Source: Candidatus Limnocylindrales bacterium | Lineage (GTDB): Bacteria > Desulfobacterota > Binatia > UBA1149 > CAITLU01 | DNA: 64,000 nucleotides | Direction: 5' to 3' | Assembly: GCA_035571835.1 (NCBI GenBank) | Contig: DATNBU010000017.1 | Location: 42,687-106,686, forward strand | Shown: one piece after another, positions 8,526-19,500 of the stretch | Layout: the number at the start of each line of letters is the position of its first letter | Position numbering within the stretch: position 1 is the first letter of the stretch | Position numbers and translations under genes: made by a program | Notes under the pieces: generated by a model | The model's input: only the letters and a program-made list of their open reading frames with translations | What the model was told of the DNA's origin: nothing | Databases searched by the model: none

Positions 8526-10565
8526 ATGGAACAAAGCTCCGATTCCACGTCCATGGAACGCTTCCTCAAGCCGAAGGCGGTCTCGTCGCGAAAACTCGCG
8601 CGCGACCTGCAGGGCCGCCTTCTGATGGCGGAGGAAAGCGCACTCGATATCGACCGTATCCGCGATGCCGGCATTACCGTGACCGACCTCGGGCGCCGCG
8701 TGCGCGTCTATACGTCGGACATGACCAAGCAACTGGCGTCCTACATCGTTCCGGTCGAGGTCTGCCGTCTCACGCCCGACCAGGCGAAACTCTCGGACGG
8801 CGCCAAGGTCCAGATCGGAAGGCTGATCGCGAACGAGGGCCTTTATATCCGGCACAATCCGGGGCTTCGCGAAATCGGCATCAACGACCGTGGCGACGTC
8901 ATCCTTCGCCAGGACGCGGAGACCGCCGAGGACGCGACCATCGGACCGCTGCTCAATTCGCACAACACGACGCAGTCGGTACTGACGGACCGGCTCGTGG
9001 CGCGCATCGACAAGAAGACCCACGACCGCGACGTCAAGGAAGCGCGCGCGTGGCTCGAGGCGATGGCGGTCCTGTCCGACGAGAAGACGCTGCGGGCGCG
9101 CTTTCTTTCCGGGGGCGTGCAGTGCGAGCATCGCGGCAACATCGACCAGCTTTACCGAACGACGCAGGCGAACTTCTTCCAGCTCAACGATCCGGTCGCT
9201 CTCGAGCTGCAGACCGCGCTCGAGGAGCGCTTCCGCCTGCTCGAAAAGCCCGTGCCGATGGTGCGCGTGATCTCGGTGGTCGGCATTCCGCCGAACGAGC
9301 GCGCGTACAAGGAATACGTCGCGCAACTCAAGGCGAAGAAGCAGAACCCGATGACGCTCGGCCTTCCGAGCCGTCTTCGCGATTCGCAGTTCTTCGACGG
9401 CGCCTCCAAGTCGATCCCGCCGTCGTGCTTCTTCTATGCGTGCCCGCTCGAGGAAATCGGCGAGGCGATCTACGTGATCACGATCAACACCGACTACCAC
9501 GGCGAGATCAAGAGCCGCGGCATTCACGCGGGCGTGACCACGGTGATGTCGCGCGCCGAAGTGCTCTCGGCGCACGCTTCGTGCGCGATCCTGTCGAGCA
9601 ACGCGAACTCGACGATCTTCCTCGGCGCGACCGGCGCCGGGAAATCCGAAGCCGCCACGTTCTGGGGCGAGCGCAACATGCATGCGCGCCGTCTCGAGCT
9701 CGAGCGCCGCTATGCGATCGACCACAAAGGCGACAAGAAGAAGGCGACCGAGATCATGGGGACCGTCGGGTACATGTGCCAGGACGACTGGATCCACATC
9801 GTTCCATCGGGAAAATCGCAGTGGGACGTGTGGCCCTCCGAGCGGTACTTCTACGTACGCTCGCGCAACCTGCTCAGCCGCGATCTGATCCTCGCCGAAT
9901 CGGAGCCGATCCTCGAGAACGCAACGGCGGACTACGGCGCCGGCGGCGAACGCGAATCGCTCGGCCGCGTCACGCACCAGTACCCGGATGAACGGCTGCT
10001 CTACGATCCCGACTCCGATACGTACTACTGCGACCGCGACGTCCACCAGATCGGCACCGTCGTGATGCTCGAGCGTGATCCCGAATACGATTTCGCGGTG
10101 CGCCGGCTCTCGCCGTCGCAGGCGATCGAGTTCCTGCTGCGCGGCGGCACGCCGACCGGCGGCTCGCATCCGTTCTACAACGACTACACCGACCTCTCGA
10201 GCCTGCTGATCAGCCAGGGCGTCGTCGGCGATCGGCTGCTGTCCGCGTTCGAACAGGCCAAGAAGGGCGACGTGGCGGCGCTCATGAACGGTGACGAGGC
10301 GCTCGGAAAAATCGTACTCGATCGCCTGACCGCGCAGATGGAAATCTGGAAGTTCTTCTTCACCGACCTTCCGGTCTTCGTCGTCAACGCGACGGTCGGA
10401 CGCGACCTGTGCCAGGACATCCTGTGGTACGCGTCCGAGCATTCGGCATTTCTCAAGGCGGGCAAGGAAAAGACCGCCGCGGAGATGCGCGAGCTCATGA
10501 AGAAGACCTACCAGGTCGACTACGATGCGGCGGGGAACTGGGTGTCGCTGCCGGCAGCGGCCTGA
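8526..10565 (+). CDS. PEP carboxykinase-like P-loop protein (679 aa), function uncertain
   Basis: The middle of the protein has a P-loop GATGAGKS at residues 367-374, preceded by HASCAILSSNANSTIFL. About 45 residues later comes an Asp-Asp-Trp (about 420-422) in CQDDWIH. This order resembles the kinase-1a motif and Asp-Asp metal site of ATP-dependent PEP carboxykinase (GLSGTGKT then GDDEHxW), but the loop residues differ and the rest is divergent. HPr kinase-type P-loops are an alternative. There are no membrane segments. The 3' end overlaps the convergent flippase-like gene by 46 nt. PEPCK activity should not be assumed. Confidence 0.6.
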   Translation: MEQSSDSTSMERFLKPKAVSSRKLARDLQGRLLMAEESALDIDRIRDAGITVTDLGRRVRVYTSDMTKQLASYIVPVEVCRLTPDQAKLSDGAKVQIGRLIANEGLYIRHNPGLREIGINDRGDVILRQDAETAEDATIGPLLNSHNTTQSVLTDRLVARIDKKTHDRDVKEARAWLEAMAVLSDEKTLRARFLSGGVQCEHRGNIDQLYRTTQANFFQLNDPVALELQTALEERFRLLEKPVPMVRVISVVGIPPNERAYKEYVAQLKAKKQNPMTLGLPSRLRDSQFFDGASKSIPPSCFFYACPLEEIGEAIYVITINTDYHGEIKSRGIHAGVTTVMSRAEVLSAHASCAILSSNANSTIFLGATGAGKSEAATFWGERNMHARRLELERRYAIDHKGDKKKATEIMGTVGYMCQDDWIHIVPSGKSQWDVWPSERYFYVRSRNLLSRDLILAESEPILENATADYGAGGERESLGRVTHQYPDERLLYDPDSDTYYCDRDVHQIGTVVMLERDPEYDFAVRRLSPSQAIEFLLRGGTPTGGSHPFYNDYTDLSSLLISQGVVGDRLLSAFEQAKKGDVAALMNGDEALGKIVLDRLTAQMEIWKFFFTDLPVFVVNATVGRDLCQDILWYASEHSAFLKAGKEKTAAEMRELMKKTYQVDYDAAGNWVSLPAAA

Positions 10566-11575
10566 GGCAGCGGCCGCGCACGAAGCGTAGGCACGGCGGC
10601 GCCGCTCCACAGATAGACGACGCCGCCGACCAGCGACGACGCGAGCAGCACGGCGAACCACAGGATGCCGAACGCCGTCGCGGTGTCGACGTCGACGCCC
10701 TGCTGCTGCAGGAACCACACGTAACCGGCCTCGCGGATCCCGAGGCCGTTCATGCTGATCGGCACTGCGCTCAGCACCGTGACGAGCGGGTGGAAGATGA
10801 AGTAGTAGCGCCAGTCGACGTGCATCGAGATGGCGCTGCCGAGAAGGATCAGCGACGACGCCTGCACGATGTGGAATCCGATCGAGATTCCGGCCGTACG
10901 TCCGAGAAGCTGACGGTCGCGCCAGAACGGCTCGAGGTCGCGCTCGACGAGCCGGTTCACTCGCCCGTCTGCGGGTAGAAACCGCCTCGCCAGGGGTGGT
11001 ACGAGGAACCAGCCGATCACCATCGAAAGCCCGGTCGCGACGACCAGCGCAATCATCGGCAGCGGCAGGCTGAAGCGCCCGAACAACGTGATGGCGGTGA
11101 CCGCAACGACCACGAGCATCACGAGCCCGGAGAGCCGGTCGAAGATCACGGTATGCATCGCGACCGTGCGCCGGCCTGCGGACGCGCCGAGATAGAGCGC
11201 GCGCACCACGTCGCCGCCGAGCGTCGACGGCCCGAAAAGATTGAAAAACATCCCCACGTAGTAGTAGCGGAGAAAGTCACCCGGCGATTCGTTGAATCCG
11301 ACCCGGCGGGCAATCAGACACCAGCGCCACGCGGTCAGCGCCTGGCCGACGAGATAAACCGCTATGACAACGAGCACATCGGCGGCATCGGCCTTGGCCA
11401 GCGCGGTCGCCATCTTGCCGGTGTCAACCTGGCGAACGAGCAGGAAAAGCGCCAGAGCAGAAACCCCGACCTTTGCGAGTTGGGAGGCAATGCGAACCAG
11501 CACGGCCCTCCCCGAGCGGCGAGGCTTCGAGCTCACGAAGCGTAGCCGATACCACCGTTCTGCGGGCCGCTCCAA
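10520..11575 (-). CDS. LPG synthase TM-type (flippase-like/AglD) membrane protein
   Basis: The 351-aa polytopic protein has about eight helices and signatures of the lysylphosphatidylglycerol-synthase transmembrane superfamily: an early LTAWRW segment, NLFGPSTLGGDVVRALYL near residue 115, and SMNGLGIREAGY near residue 280. Members move or attach groups to polyprenyl or lipid carriers in envelope biogenesis. Its last 46 nt overlap the convergent PEPCK-like gene. The start is uncertain: a GTG 13 codons later (before SSKPRR) also fits. A second protein of the same superfamily is encoded at 12.96 kb. Confidence 0.8.
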   Translation of the reverse strand: MERPAERWYRLRFVSSKPRRSGRAVLVRIASQLAKVGVSALALFLLVRQVDTGKMATALAKADAADVLVVIAVYLVGQALTAWRWCLIARRVGFNESPGDFLRYYYVGMFFNLFGPSTLGGDVVRALYLGASAGRRTVAMHTVIFDRLSGLVMLVVVAVTAITLFGRFSLPLPMIALVVATGLSMVIGWFLVPPLARRFLPADGRVNRLVERDLEPFWRDRQLLGRTAGISIGFHIVQASSLILLGSAISMHVDWRYYFIFHPLVTVLSAVPISMNGLGIREAGYVWFLQQQGVDVDTATAFGILWFAVLLASSLVGGVVYLWSGAAVPTLRARPLPQAAAGSDTQFPAAS

Positions 11576-12002
11576 GTCGAATGTGCCGTCCGGTCGCGGG
11601 CCTTGCCAGGGGTCCTCGCGGACGCGGACCTCGCTCGCGGCAGGCTGGCGGCGGCGCGGCGCAGCCTTGACACCCCGGCCGTGCAGCTAAAAAATGACCG
11701 CCTCGTTGCGTGGCGACGATCGGAGGTACGAAACGACGGACGGCACCCCGGCCTGATCGGTGGAACGCATCGCCTGCGCCACCGAAAACGGCGAGAAGCC
11801 ATACGGGACATCCGGTCGAAACTCTGCAAACCAACCCGACTTACAAGGACGAGGACGAAGAAGCGGGAAAGACACCAAAGACGCGCGACCACCGTTTCGC
11901 GTCCGAATAAGCGTCGGGCTCGCCCGTCTTGTCCACGAATCACCGTCGCCACCAAAGCGGCGGTCACCTGGTCGTCGACCGGGACAACTACTGGAGGATG
12001 AA
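11576..12002. other. 427-bp intergenic region between divergent genes
   Basis: No convincing coding sequence is seen. A consensus -35-like TTGACA lies at 11667-11672, followed 15-17 nt later by an A-rich stretch (11688-11695) that could serve as a weak -10 for the rightward lipoprotein gene, implying a leader of about 300 nt. A perfect ribosome site GGAGG (11993-11997) ends the region. Confidence 0.35.
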
Positions 12003-12758
12003 ATGAAAGCACCGTTCCGTTCGATTGCCCTGCTTGCCGCTGGCGCGGCCCTGACCCTCTCGGCCTGCGCCGATCCGCAAGCCGTCGGGGACATCAAGGC
12101 CTCCGTCGACAGGATTGAGGCTTCGCAGAAGGACATGGTCACCAAGATCGAGGCGCTCGAGAAGAGCAACAAGGAAATGATCGCGAAGGCCGCCGCTGCC
12201 AAGCCGGCCGCGCCGAACGCTCCCGATCCGAACAAGAAGTACGACATCAACATCGGCAACGCGCCGTGCAAGGGCCCCGCGAATGCGGCCGTCACGATCG
12301 CCGAGTGGTCGGACTTCCAGTGCCCGTTCTGCTCGCAGGCAAAAGATCTGGTTCACCAGATCGTCGACGCGTATCCGAAAGACGTCCGCTTCTGCTTCAA
12401 GAAGTACCCGCTTCCGTTCCACCCGAACGCGATGCCGGCAGCCAAGGCCGCCGTCGCCGCCGCCAAGCAGGGCAAGTTCTTCGAGATGCACGACAAGCTC
12501 TTCGAGAATCAGCGCGAGCTGAGCCCGGAGAACTACGTGAAGTGGGCCGGCGAGATCGGGCTCAACGTCGACCAGTTCAAGAAGGACATGGAATCGCCGG
12601 AAGTCGCCGCCCAGATCACCAGCGACATGAAGGAAGCCGGTGACGTCGGCGTGCGCGGCACGCCGAGCTTCTTCATCGACGGCAAGCAGCCGGCGGGCCG
12701 TTCGTTCGAGCTGTACAAGTCGATCATCGACGAGAGCATCAAGAACAAGAAAGCCTGA
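12003..12758 (+). CDS. DsbA-family thioredoxin-fold lipoprotein
   Basis: This 251-aa protein has a lipoprotein signal (LSAC, lipidated C22). A short Lys/Glu-rich coiled segment (residues ~28-65) is followed by a thioredoxin/DsbA domain with active site C107-P-F-C110 and the cis-Pro loop GTPSFFIDG. It resembles the DsbA-like domain of Na+/H+-antiporter-linked and BdbD-type oxidoreductases that handle disulfides in the periplasm. The ATG at 12003 follows GGAGG with 5-nt spacing; the open frame upstream is not coding-like. It ends in a strong terminator and is monocistronic. Confidence 0.88.
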   Translation: MKAPFRSIALLAAGAALTLSACADPQAVGDIKASVDRIEASQKDMVTKIEALEKSNKEMIAKAAAAKPAAPNAPDPNKKYDINIGNAPCKGPANAAVTIAEWSDFQCPFCSQAKDLVHQIVDAYPKDVRFCFKKYPLPFHPNAMPAAKAAVAAAKQGKFFEMHDKLFENQRELSPENYVKWAGEIGLNVDQFKKDMESPEVAAQITSDMKEAGDVGVRGTPSFFIDGKQPAGRSFELYKSIIDESIKNKKA

Positions 12759-12787
12759 AGCTCGCGCTCGACCAGTTGAACGAGCAA

Positions 12788-12821
12788 GGGGGCCGTCCCT
12801 CGGGACGGCCCCCTTTTTTTT
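12788..12821 (+). terminator. Rho-independent terminator
   Basis: A perfect 11-bp stem (GGGGGCCGTCC / GGACGGCCCCC) with a CTCG tetraloop is followed by eight T residues. It starts 29 nt after the DsbA-like lipoprotein stop codon. This is the clearest intrinsic terminator in the window. Confidence 0.93.
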
Positions 12822-12957
12822 GACGGACCGGCCGTACACCACTCTTTTCGCGGTTTCGCCGGAACGCGCTCGTCGCCGCAGCCCGGTTTCTGTCGCCTTT
12901 CGTGCTGTTTCGGTCCCGCGGGCGACTGTGGCATCCCTGTAGAAGGACCCGCTGTCG

Positions 12958-14328
12958 ATGAAAAAAACGTTCTCCGTGCTCGTCAAGTTCGCGGTCACGA
13001 TCGCGATCTTCGTCGGGATATTTCTCGAGTTCGGCGGGGGATTCCATCCCGTCCGGACGTCGTCGCTCCGCGAGCCGGGCGCGATCGAAGTTTCCAATCC
13101 TGCGTATCCGGGCATCGTCGGACGCATCAAGGCGAAGCTTGCGGGCAAGCCTCTCCCTCCGCCCAGGCTTCCCGCCACCATCGACGATGCGTGCGCGAAT
13201 CCCGAAGGCGCGGTCTTCGTGCGTGTCGCCGACGGATCGATGCGCCACCTGAAGACCTTGCGTCACTGCGGCGACAAGGCGCTCGCATTTCTCTACACGA
13301 AGACGAGCGACGGCGACTATGCGACGGTGCCGCTCGCCGCCGCGCCCGAAGAATCATTCGTTCGCATCCAGGGATTCCAGCTGGTCCCGGCCGATCCCGC
13401 CGAGCTGTGGGCCGAGATCCGAAACGTCCGGATGTCGGTGTTCCTGCCGTGGTTCCTCGCGGCCATGGCGATCAAGCTGGTCGGCATCTTCGCGAACATC
13501 TGGCGCTGGCAGATCCTGCTGCAGGGCCAGGGCATCCGCCTCAAGTTCGGATTCCTGACCAGCACATATTTCATCGGCCGTTACTTCGGCATCGTCACCC
13601 CGAGCACGATGGGCCTCGATGCGTGGCGCATCTACGAGACGGCGCGGCTTACGAAAAAGCCGATCGAGTGCACGACCGCGCTTGCGGTCGAGCGCATCAT
13701 CGGGCTGGTCGGGCTACTCGCGACGATTCTTCTGTTCATGCCGTTTGCCGGCCGCCTGATCGAAGGGCATTCGTTCGGCGAGATGGTCGGCGCCATGAAG
13801 GTCCCGCTCGCCGGCGCGCTCGTACTCGGCGTGCTCATGCTGATGCAGCCGGCGTGGTTCGGACAGCTTCTGCGGCTCATCCCGCACGAGAAAGCGCGAA
13901 AGTTCGCCGCCAACGTGGTCCATGCCGCCACCGCGTACTCGAATCGCCGGCTCTACATGCTGGGGGCGCTCGCGCTCGCCGTGATCGGACAGATCACGAC
14001 CACGCTCATGTACTTCTGCAATGCGATGTCGATCGCGGCCGAAGGCGTCCACACGTCCGAAGTGCTGTTCGCATCCGCCGTCATGACACTCGGAACGTTC
14101 ATCGCGCCGTCCGCCTCGGGCGAAGGAGTCCGCGAGCTCGTCTTCGTATGGCTGATCGGCAGCAAGACCGGCGCCGTCAAGGCGTTCCTGATCGGCAATC
14201 TTGGTTTCTGGATCGAAAAAGTCCCGCTGTCGGTTCCCGGCGGCATCATTCTTCTCATGCGCAACGACCCGACGCTTCATGCCGTGACCGAGGAAGACCT
14301 CGCGCGCGTGACCGGCCGCCGGGCCTGA
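12958..14328 (+). CDS. LPG synthase TM-type membrane protein with N-terminal extracytoplasmic domain
   Basis: The 456-aa protein starts with a helix (residues ~8-25), then about 130 residues of soluble sequence with two Cys (in DDACANPEG and LRHCGDK). The multi-helix flippase-like core follows, with WRWQILL, the conserved FIGRYFGIVTPSTMGLDAWR and a late APSASGEGVREL motif. It is a paralogue of the 10.5-kb gene, differing by this extra domain. The periplasmic placement of the domain next to a DsbA-like lipoprotein hints, without proof, at a disulfide in it. Confidence 0.78.
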   Translation: MKKTFSVLVKFAVTIAIFVGIFLEFGGGFHPVRTSSLREPGAIEVSNPAYPGIVGRIKAKLAGKPLPPPRLPATIDDACANPEGAVFVRVADGSMRHLKTLRHCGDKALAFLYTKTSDGDYATVPLAAAPEESFVRIQGFQLVPADPAELWAEIRNVRMSVFLPWFLAAMAIKLVGIFANIWRWQILLQGQGIRLKFGFLTSTYFIGRYFGIVTPSTMGLDAWRIYETARLTKKPIECTTALAVERIIGLVGLLATILLFMPFAGRLIEGHSFGEMVGAMKVPLAGALVLGVLMLMQPAWFGQLLRLIPHEKARKFAANVVHAATAYSNRRLYMLGALALAVIGQITTTLMYFCNAMSIAAEGVHTSEVLFASAVMTLGTFIAPSASGEGVRELVFVWLIGSKTGAVKAFLIGNLGFWIEKVPLSVPGGIILLMRNDPTLHAVTEEDLARVTGRRA

Positions 14329-14361
14329 GCGGCCGGCACGACGACGAACAGGAGTAGCGGC

Positions 14362-15753
14362 TTGCAGGGATTCTGTACGAAATGCGGCGCTGCTCTTCAG
14401 GACGGCGCGAAGTTCTGCACGTCGTGCGGCGCGCCGATCGCGCCCGCCGGCGCAGCCGCGAGCTCGGCTCCGCAGGCGCCGGTCGCGGCAATCGTGATGG
14501 GCGCCGTGCTGGTCGCGCTCGGCGGCATCGCTGCGTACTTCGCGCTGCGCACGAACACCGATGTTCCCCGCGCCGTTCCAGGCACCGCCGGTACTCCGGG
14601 CGCGAATTCCAGAGCGGCCGCAGACGAAGACGGCCTTCCGAACGGACATCCGAGCATCGAGCTTCCGAAAGAAGTCCTCGATTTCCTCGACGGCCTGACG
14701 GCCGACGCCGAGAAGAATCCGCAGAGCATCGAGGCTCTCCAGAAGCTCGCGCATGCGCGCTACCGGGCAAGCGTGATCAACGCGTCGTATCGCGTGTCGG
14801 CCGACCAGGCGCTCCAGAAACTGCTCGCGCTCGACCCGACCAACATCGACGGCCTTCGCATCTCGGCCAACCTCGCGTACGACGCCGGCGACTATGACGA
14901 AGCCCGCAAGCGCTTCGAAGTGTTCCTCGCGAAGTATCCCGACGACGTCAGTGCGATCACCGATCTCGGCTCGACACTGCTGTTCCAGGACAAGGTCGAC
15001 GATGCGATCGCACAGTATCGCAAGGCGCTCGCGAAAGATCCGAAGTTCATGCAGGCGCAGTTCAATCTCGGCGTCGCGCTCGAGAAGCAGGGCAAGAACG
15101 ACGAAGCGATCGCATCGCTGCGCAAGGCGCTCGAGCTGTCGGAAACGCCCGACGAGCGCCAGCACATCGAGAACACGCTGGCCGCGATGGAGCATCGCGA
15201 GCCGATGAAGATCGCCGGTGCGCGCAGCGCCAGGCCGGGAGCCGGCGCAGAAGCAGCCGGTGGTTCGGCAGGCGGCATGCCCGCAGCAAACGCTTCGGGC
15301 ACCGCTCCGCCCGCGCAAGGCTCGATGCAAGGCGGCATGCCGATGCCGCCTCCGGCTCCCGATCGCGACGTGCCGACCAACGCGAGCAGCGATTTCCAGC
15401 GCCAGGCGGAAAAGCCGTTCGTGACGCATCCGATGATCGGGCCGCGTGTCGTCTCGTTCGAGTGGAAGAGCGCGACGTCGATGGCAGTGAAGATCGCCGA
15501 CTTCCCGATGGACAAGATGCCGCCGTTCGCGCGCGCGAAGTTCGAATCCGGAATGGCCGCGCGCATCGGCGAGATCGCATCGCGCAATACGGTGGCCGGC
15601 CCGGTCACGGTCGAGCTCATCGACAACGCGAGCGGCAGCGTCATGGACAGGATCGAAGCCGGTCCGCCCGCGAGCAAGCAAGCCCCGCCGGCAGCCGCAC
15701 CAACCGGAATGCCAGGCGCGGTCACTCCGGGACCGGCAGGGAGCGGAAAATGA
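14362..15753 (+). CDS. Zinc-ribbon, single-TM, TPR-repeat protein
   Basis: This 463-aa protein starts at TTG 14362 behind GGAG. It has an N-terminal zinc ribbon (C5, C8, C19, C22), a membrane helix at about 41-60, and a Pro/Gly-rich linker. Three or more TPR-like repeats (roughly residues 135-275, including [17 protein letters not shown] and [15 protein letters not shown]) follow, and then an Ala/Gly/Pro-rich tail with a small C-terminal domain. It probably scaffolds a protein complex at the inner membrane. Its TGA overlaps the ATG of the AAA+ gene (ATGA), so the three genes 14.4-19.75 kb form a unit. Confidence 0.8.
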   Translation: MQGFCTKCGAALQDGAKFCTSCGAPIAPAGAAASSAPQAPVAAIVMGAVLVALGGIAAYFALRTNTDVPRAVPGTAGTPGANSRAAADEDGLPNGHPSIELPKEVLDFLDGLTADAEKNPQSIEALQKLAHARYRASVINASYRVSADQALQKLLALDPTNIDGLRISANLAYDAGDYDEARKRFEVFLAKYPDDVSAITDLGSTLLFQDKVDDAIAQYRKALAKDPKFMQAQFNLGVALEKQGKNDEAIASLRKALELSETPDERQHIENTLAAMEHREPMKIAGARSARPGAGAEAAGGSAGGMPAANASGTAPPAQGSMQGGMPMPPPAPDRDVPTNASSDFQRQAEKPFVTHPMIGPRVVSFEWKSATSMAVKIADFPMDKMPPFARAKFESGMAARIGEIASRNTVAGPVTVELIDNASGSVMDRIEAGPPASKQAPPAAAPTGMPGAVTPGPAGSGK

Positions 15754-16559
15754 CGAGCCAGCCCGCGCAGCCGTACTATCTTCCGCTCGCCGACGAGGTC
15801 GAGGTCTTCGAAGCCGCGTTCCGGCAGAAGCTTCCGGTGCTGCTCAAAGGTCCGACCGGCTGCGGCAAGACGCGTTTCGTCGAATACATGGCGTGGCGCC
15901 TGCTTCCGGAGAGCGACGCGCGGCCGCAGTCGCTGATCACCGTCGCATGCAACGAAGACCTGACCGGCAGCGATCTCGTCGGACGATATCTCGTGCGCGG
16001 CGACGAGACGCTGTGGATGGACGGTCCTCTGACGCAGGCGGTTCGCGTCGGCGCGATGTGCTACCTCGACGAGATCGTCGAGGCGCGCAAGGACACGATG
16101 GTGTTGATCCATCCGCTGACCGACCATCGCCGCATTCTTCCGGTCGACAAGCTGGCCGTCACGTTGACGGCGCACCCGGATTTCACGCTCGTGGTGTCGT
16201 ACAATCCCGGCTACCAGTCGGTGCTCAAGGACCTCAAGCCGTCGACGCGCCAGCGCTTCGTCACGCTCGAATTCCACTATCCGCCGCGCGACAAGGAGGC
16301 CGAGATCATCGCACACGAGAGCGGGATCCCGATCGACGTCGCGATGGATCTCGCGCATCTCGGCGAGCGCGTGCGCGAGCTCAAATCCGGCGGGCTCGAA
16401 GAAGGCGTCTCCGCGCGGCTGCTCGTCTATGCCGGTCAGCTCATCCGCCAGGGCATGAAGCCGCATCGTGCGTGCGAAGCGACGGTCGTCCGCGCGCTCA
16501 GCGACGACCGCCAGACGCAGGCCGCCATCGCCGAGCTCGTGAGCGCGATCTTCGCGTAG
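15750..16559 (+). CDS. MoxR/NorQ/CbbQ-type AAA+ ATPase
   Basis: The 269-aa ATPase has Walker A GPTGCGKT (residues 34-41), Walker B/acidic [10 protein letters not shown] and the CbbQ/NorQ C-terminal region with [12 protein letters not shown]. NorQ and CbbQ work with VWA partners NorD/CbbO to insert cofactors or remodel target enzymes (nitric oxide reductase, Rubisco). The immediate downstream gene encodes that VWA partner. The start is the ATG in the 4-nt overlap with the TPR gene. No nitric oxide reductase or Rubisco gene is in the window, so the client is unknown. Confidence 0.9.
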   Translation: MTSQPAQPYYLPLADEVEVFEAAFRQKLPVLLKGPTGCGKTRFVEYMAWRLLPESDARPQSLITVACNEDLTGSDLVGRYLVRGDETLWMDGPLTQAVRVGAMCYLDEIVEARKDTMVLIHPLTDHRRILPVDKLAVTLTAHPDFTLVVSYNPGYQSVLKDLKPSTRQRFVTLEFHYPPRDKEAEIIAHESGIPIDVAMDLAHLGERVRELKSGGLEEGVSARLLVYAGQLIRQGMKPHRACEATVVRALSDDRQTQAAIAELVSAIFA

Positions 16560-16582
16560 CGTCCGCGGCTGCCGGCGCATCG

Positions 16583-19500
16583 ATGACAACTCCCCGAGCG
16601 TCGCGCGCGTGGATCGACAGCCGGCACCTGCGGGAAAGCGCCGGCGGTGCCGCGGCGCTTGCAGGGCTCGATCAGCTTGCGCCCGCGACACGCGAACGAC
16701 TGCTCGAGCGCGCCGACCGCATCGCCACCGTCTCGACGAGCCTTGCGCACGCGTTCCTGCCTCGCGCCGTCGAGGCTGCGGCCGCGGGCGTACCGGTTTA
16801 CGACGCGTGGGAAGCCGCGCTCGCCGACGTCGCCGGAGCCGGCGACGTCGCGCGCGAGCTCGCGACGGCGTTCTTCCGGATTGCTCCGCAGGGTTTTGCC
16901 GCATGGCCGGAGCCGCGCCGCCGCGCATGGATCGATTCGGTTCGAGCGCTCGCGGAATCGTCGAGACGGCTTGCTGCGTCGATGCTCGATGCTACCGCCG
17001 CGATTCTCGACGATGGTCGCACGCTTGACGACGCGTCGCTGGCCGCGTGGCAGCACGCAACCGAAGGCCTGCTTTCGCGCGGCGGCTGGCGAAGCGAGTT
17101 CCTCGCGGAAGCGTTCGTCTCCGGCGCGGCGCTTCTCGCCGGTCGCGCGGAGCCGGCCGCGTTCGAGCACTGGGCGACGCTGGTTGCCGTGATCGGAACG
17201 ACCGGCCGCAATCCGAAGCCGCCGTCGCCGCCTGCGCAGCTTCTCAACCTGGATGCTTCCGCCCTTACCGGCGTCGTCCGACTCTGCGCCGCCGCAGCCG
17301 CAACTCACGCCAAAGCGGCACAGAGGCTCCTCGAGCTGATTCCGCCCGCGATCTCGCGGCTGGAGACCCGGCAACGACGCAGCCTTCTCGATTCGTGTGC
17401 GCGCTGCCGTTCGCTCGATGCGCTCGCCGACGCGATGGCGCTCGTCGGCGCTGTGCTGCACGGAATCCGCGCCGGTGATCTCGATTTCCTGCTCGCCCAG
17501 GCGGCGCGCATCGGCGAGGCGGCGCCGGCGGTGCTGCCCGCATTCCTGCGCACGATGGATCGCGCGATCGACGAAGGCGGCCAGCCCGGCGTGGAGCTGT
17601 GGGTCGAGCGCGGCATCGAGCTCGCGACGCACGACCAGAACATCGACGCCGCCGCGGCGCATTTCCGCCTCGAGACGCGCACGTCGCACAAGCTGCTCGT
17701 CGAGCGCAGCTCGGCCGTCACGTTCGAAGAGATCGACGGAATGCTGCGCCGCTACCTGACGATGATGTCGCGGCGATCGTTCCAGCTGATGCCGTCGCCG
17801 GGAATCTGGATGCGCCCTCCGCTCGTCGCCCCCGAAGACGTCGCGATCCGGCTGCCGGAGCGCGTCGACCTGTTCGATGCGCCCGAGGACAACCAGGCGC
17901 TGTACAAGATCGTCGCGACCCACATCGCCGGGCGCTTCGAGTACGGCACCTACGACTTCGACCTCAAGGCCCTGCTCGAGCGCGGGTGGCAGCCGCCGCT
18001 GGTCCCCGCAGACGACGGCGAGTATCCGCGCGACATCATCGCGTTCCTCGGCTGCTTTCCGAATCCGCTGCTCGCGTCCGCGCTGTTCGTGCTGCTCGAC
18101 GGCGTGCGCATCGATGCGTGTCTCGCCCGCGACTTTCCGGGTCTTCGCAGGGAGCTCGAGCGCATGGGGCGGCTCTACGCGTCGACGACCGTGCCGGCCG
18201 CGCACGATCGCCATGACGAGCGCCTGCTCGAGACGCTGTTCCAGATCGGCCTTGCGCACAGAAGCATCGCCGAGCTCGACGCGCGGCTTCGCGCGCAGGG
18301 CGAATTCGTCATGGCCAGCATCGAGCTGCTGCGCTCGGCCGAAGCGACGGTCTACGACAGCGCGTCGCTTGCGATCGCATATTACGGCGGCCTCGCGTTC
18401 GCAGAGGCCCGTGCGCTCGACGACAGCGACGAGACCGCGTTCGCCGAAATGGGCGGCGCGACCGTCATCGATCCGTTCGAGCATCTCGACGGCAGCGACC
18501 GCGAGGAGAACACCGCACCGTGGAGACCCGATCCGGTGCGTGCCGAGCCCGGCGGCGAGCAGGCCGAAGTGAAGCTGCAGCTCACCGACGAAGAGACGCC
18601 TGCGGGCGGCGGCCGTCCGGTTTCACTCGAAGAGCTGAAATCGCTGCTCGAGCGCGGCGGCGATCTCAAGATCAGCGAAGCACACGGACAGATCGAAGAG
18701 GGACTCGGCCTCTACATCACCGACCTGCTCGGGAAAATTCCTGCCGAGCAGCTTCGCGAGCTGCGCGAGAAAATCTCGACCGGCGATGCTGCGGCGATCC
18801 GTGCGTGGCTGTCGCGGCAGGCCACCGGCAACAGCTTCTACTACGACGAATGGGACTATCGCATCGCCGACTACCGGCGCCGCTGGTGCCGCGTAACCGA
18901 GATCGCCTGTGACGAAGACACCGGCGAATACTTCCAGCAGGCGCTCGCGCGCTCGGGCGAGCTCGTTGGCCAGATCAAGCGCGATTTCCAGATGCTTCGT
19001 CCCGACCAGCTGCGACGCGTGCCGCGCGATGAACAGGGCGAGGAGTTCGACCTCAATGCGCTCGTCGAGGCGCACTCGGACCGGCGCGGCCGGCGCACTC
19101 CGAGCGACCGGCTCTACGTCGCGCGCAAGCCGGAGGAGCGCGACGTCGCGACGCTGTTTCTCGTCGACATGAGCGCATCGACCGACGAGCCGCTTCCCGG
19201 CGAGAGCATGGCCGGACCGAAACGGGTCATCGATCTCGCCAAGGATACGCTCGCGGTGCTCGCGCAGGTGCTCGGCGAAATCGGCGACAGCTATGCGATC
19301 TACGGTTTTTCGGGTCACGGCCGGCAATCGGTCGAGATCTATCCGGTCAAATCGTTCGGCGAGCGCCTGAGCGACAAGGTCAAGGGCCGCATCGGCGGCA
19401 TCGCCCCGAAACGCTCGACGAGGATGGGAGCGGCGCTGCGGCACGCCGGCGAAAAGCTCGCGCGCACGAGCGCGCGCTCGCGCCACCTCATCCTGCTGAG

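Noticed and set aside
8352..10718. Minus-strand open frame of about 788 codons opposite the PEPCK-like gene
   Set aside because: Complementary-frame shadow: low-complexity Arg/Val/Asp protein without motifs, while the plus-strand gene has the P-loop and a ribosome-proximal start.
13714..15681. Minus-strand open frame of about 655 codons opposite the flippase-like and TPR genes
   Set aside because: Same GC-driven shadow effect; no domain recognised.
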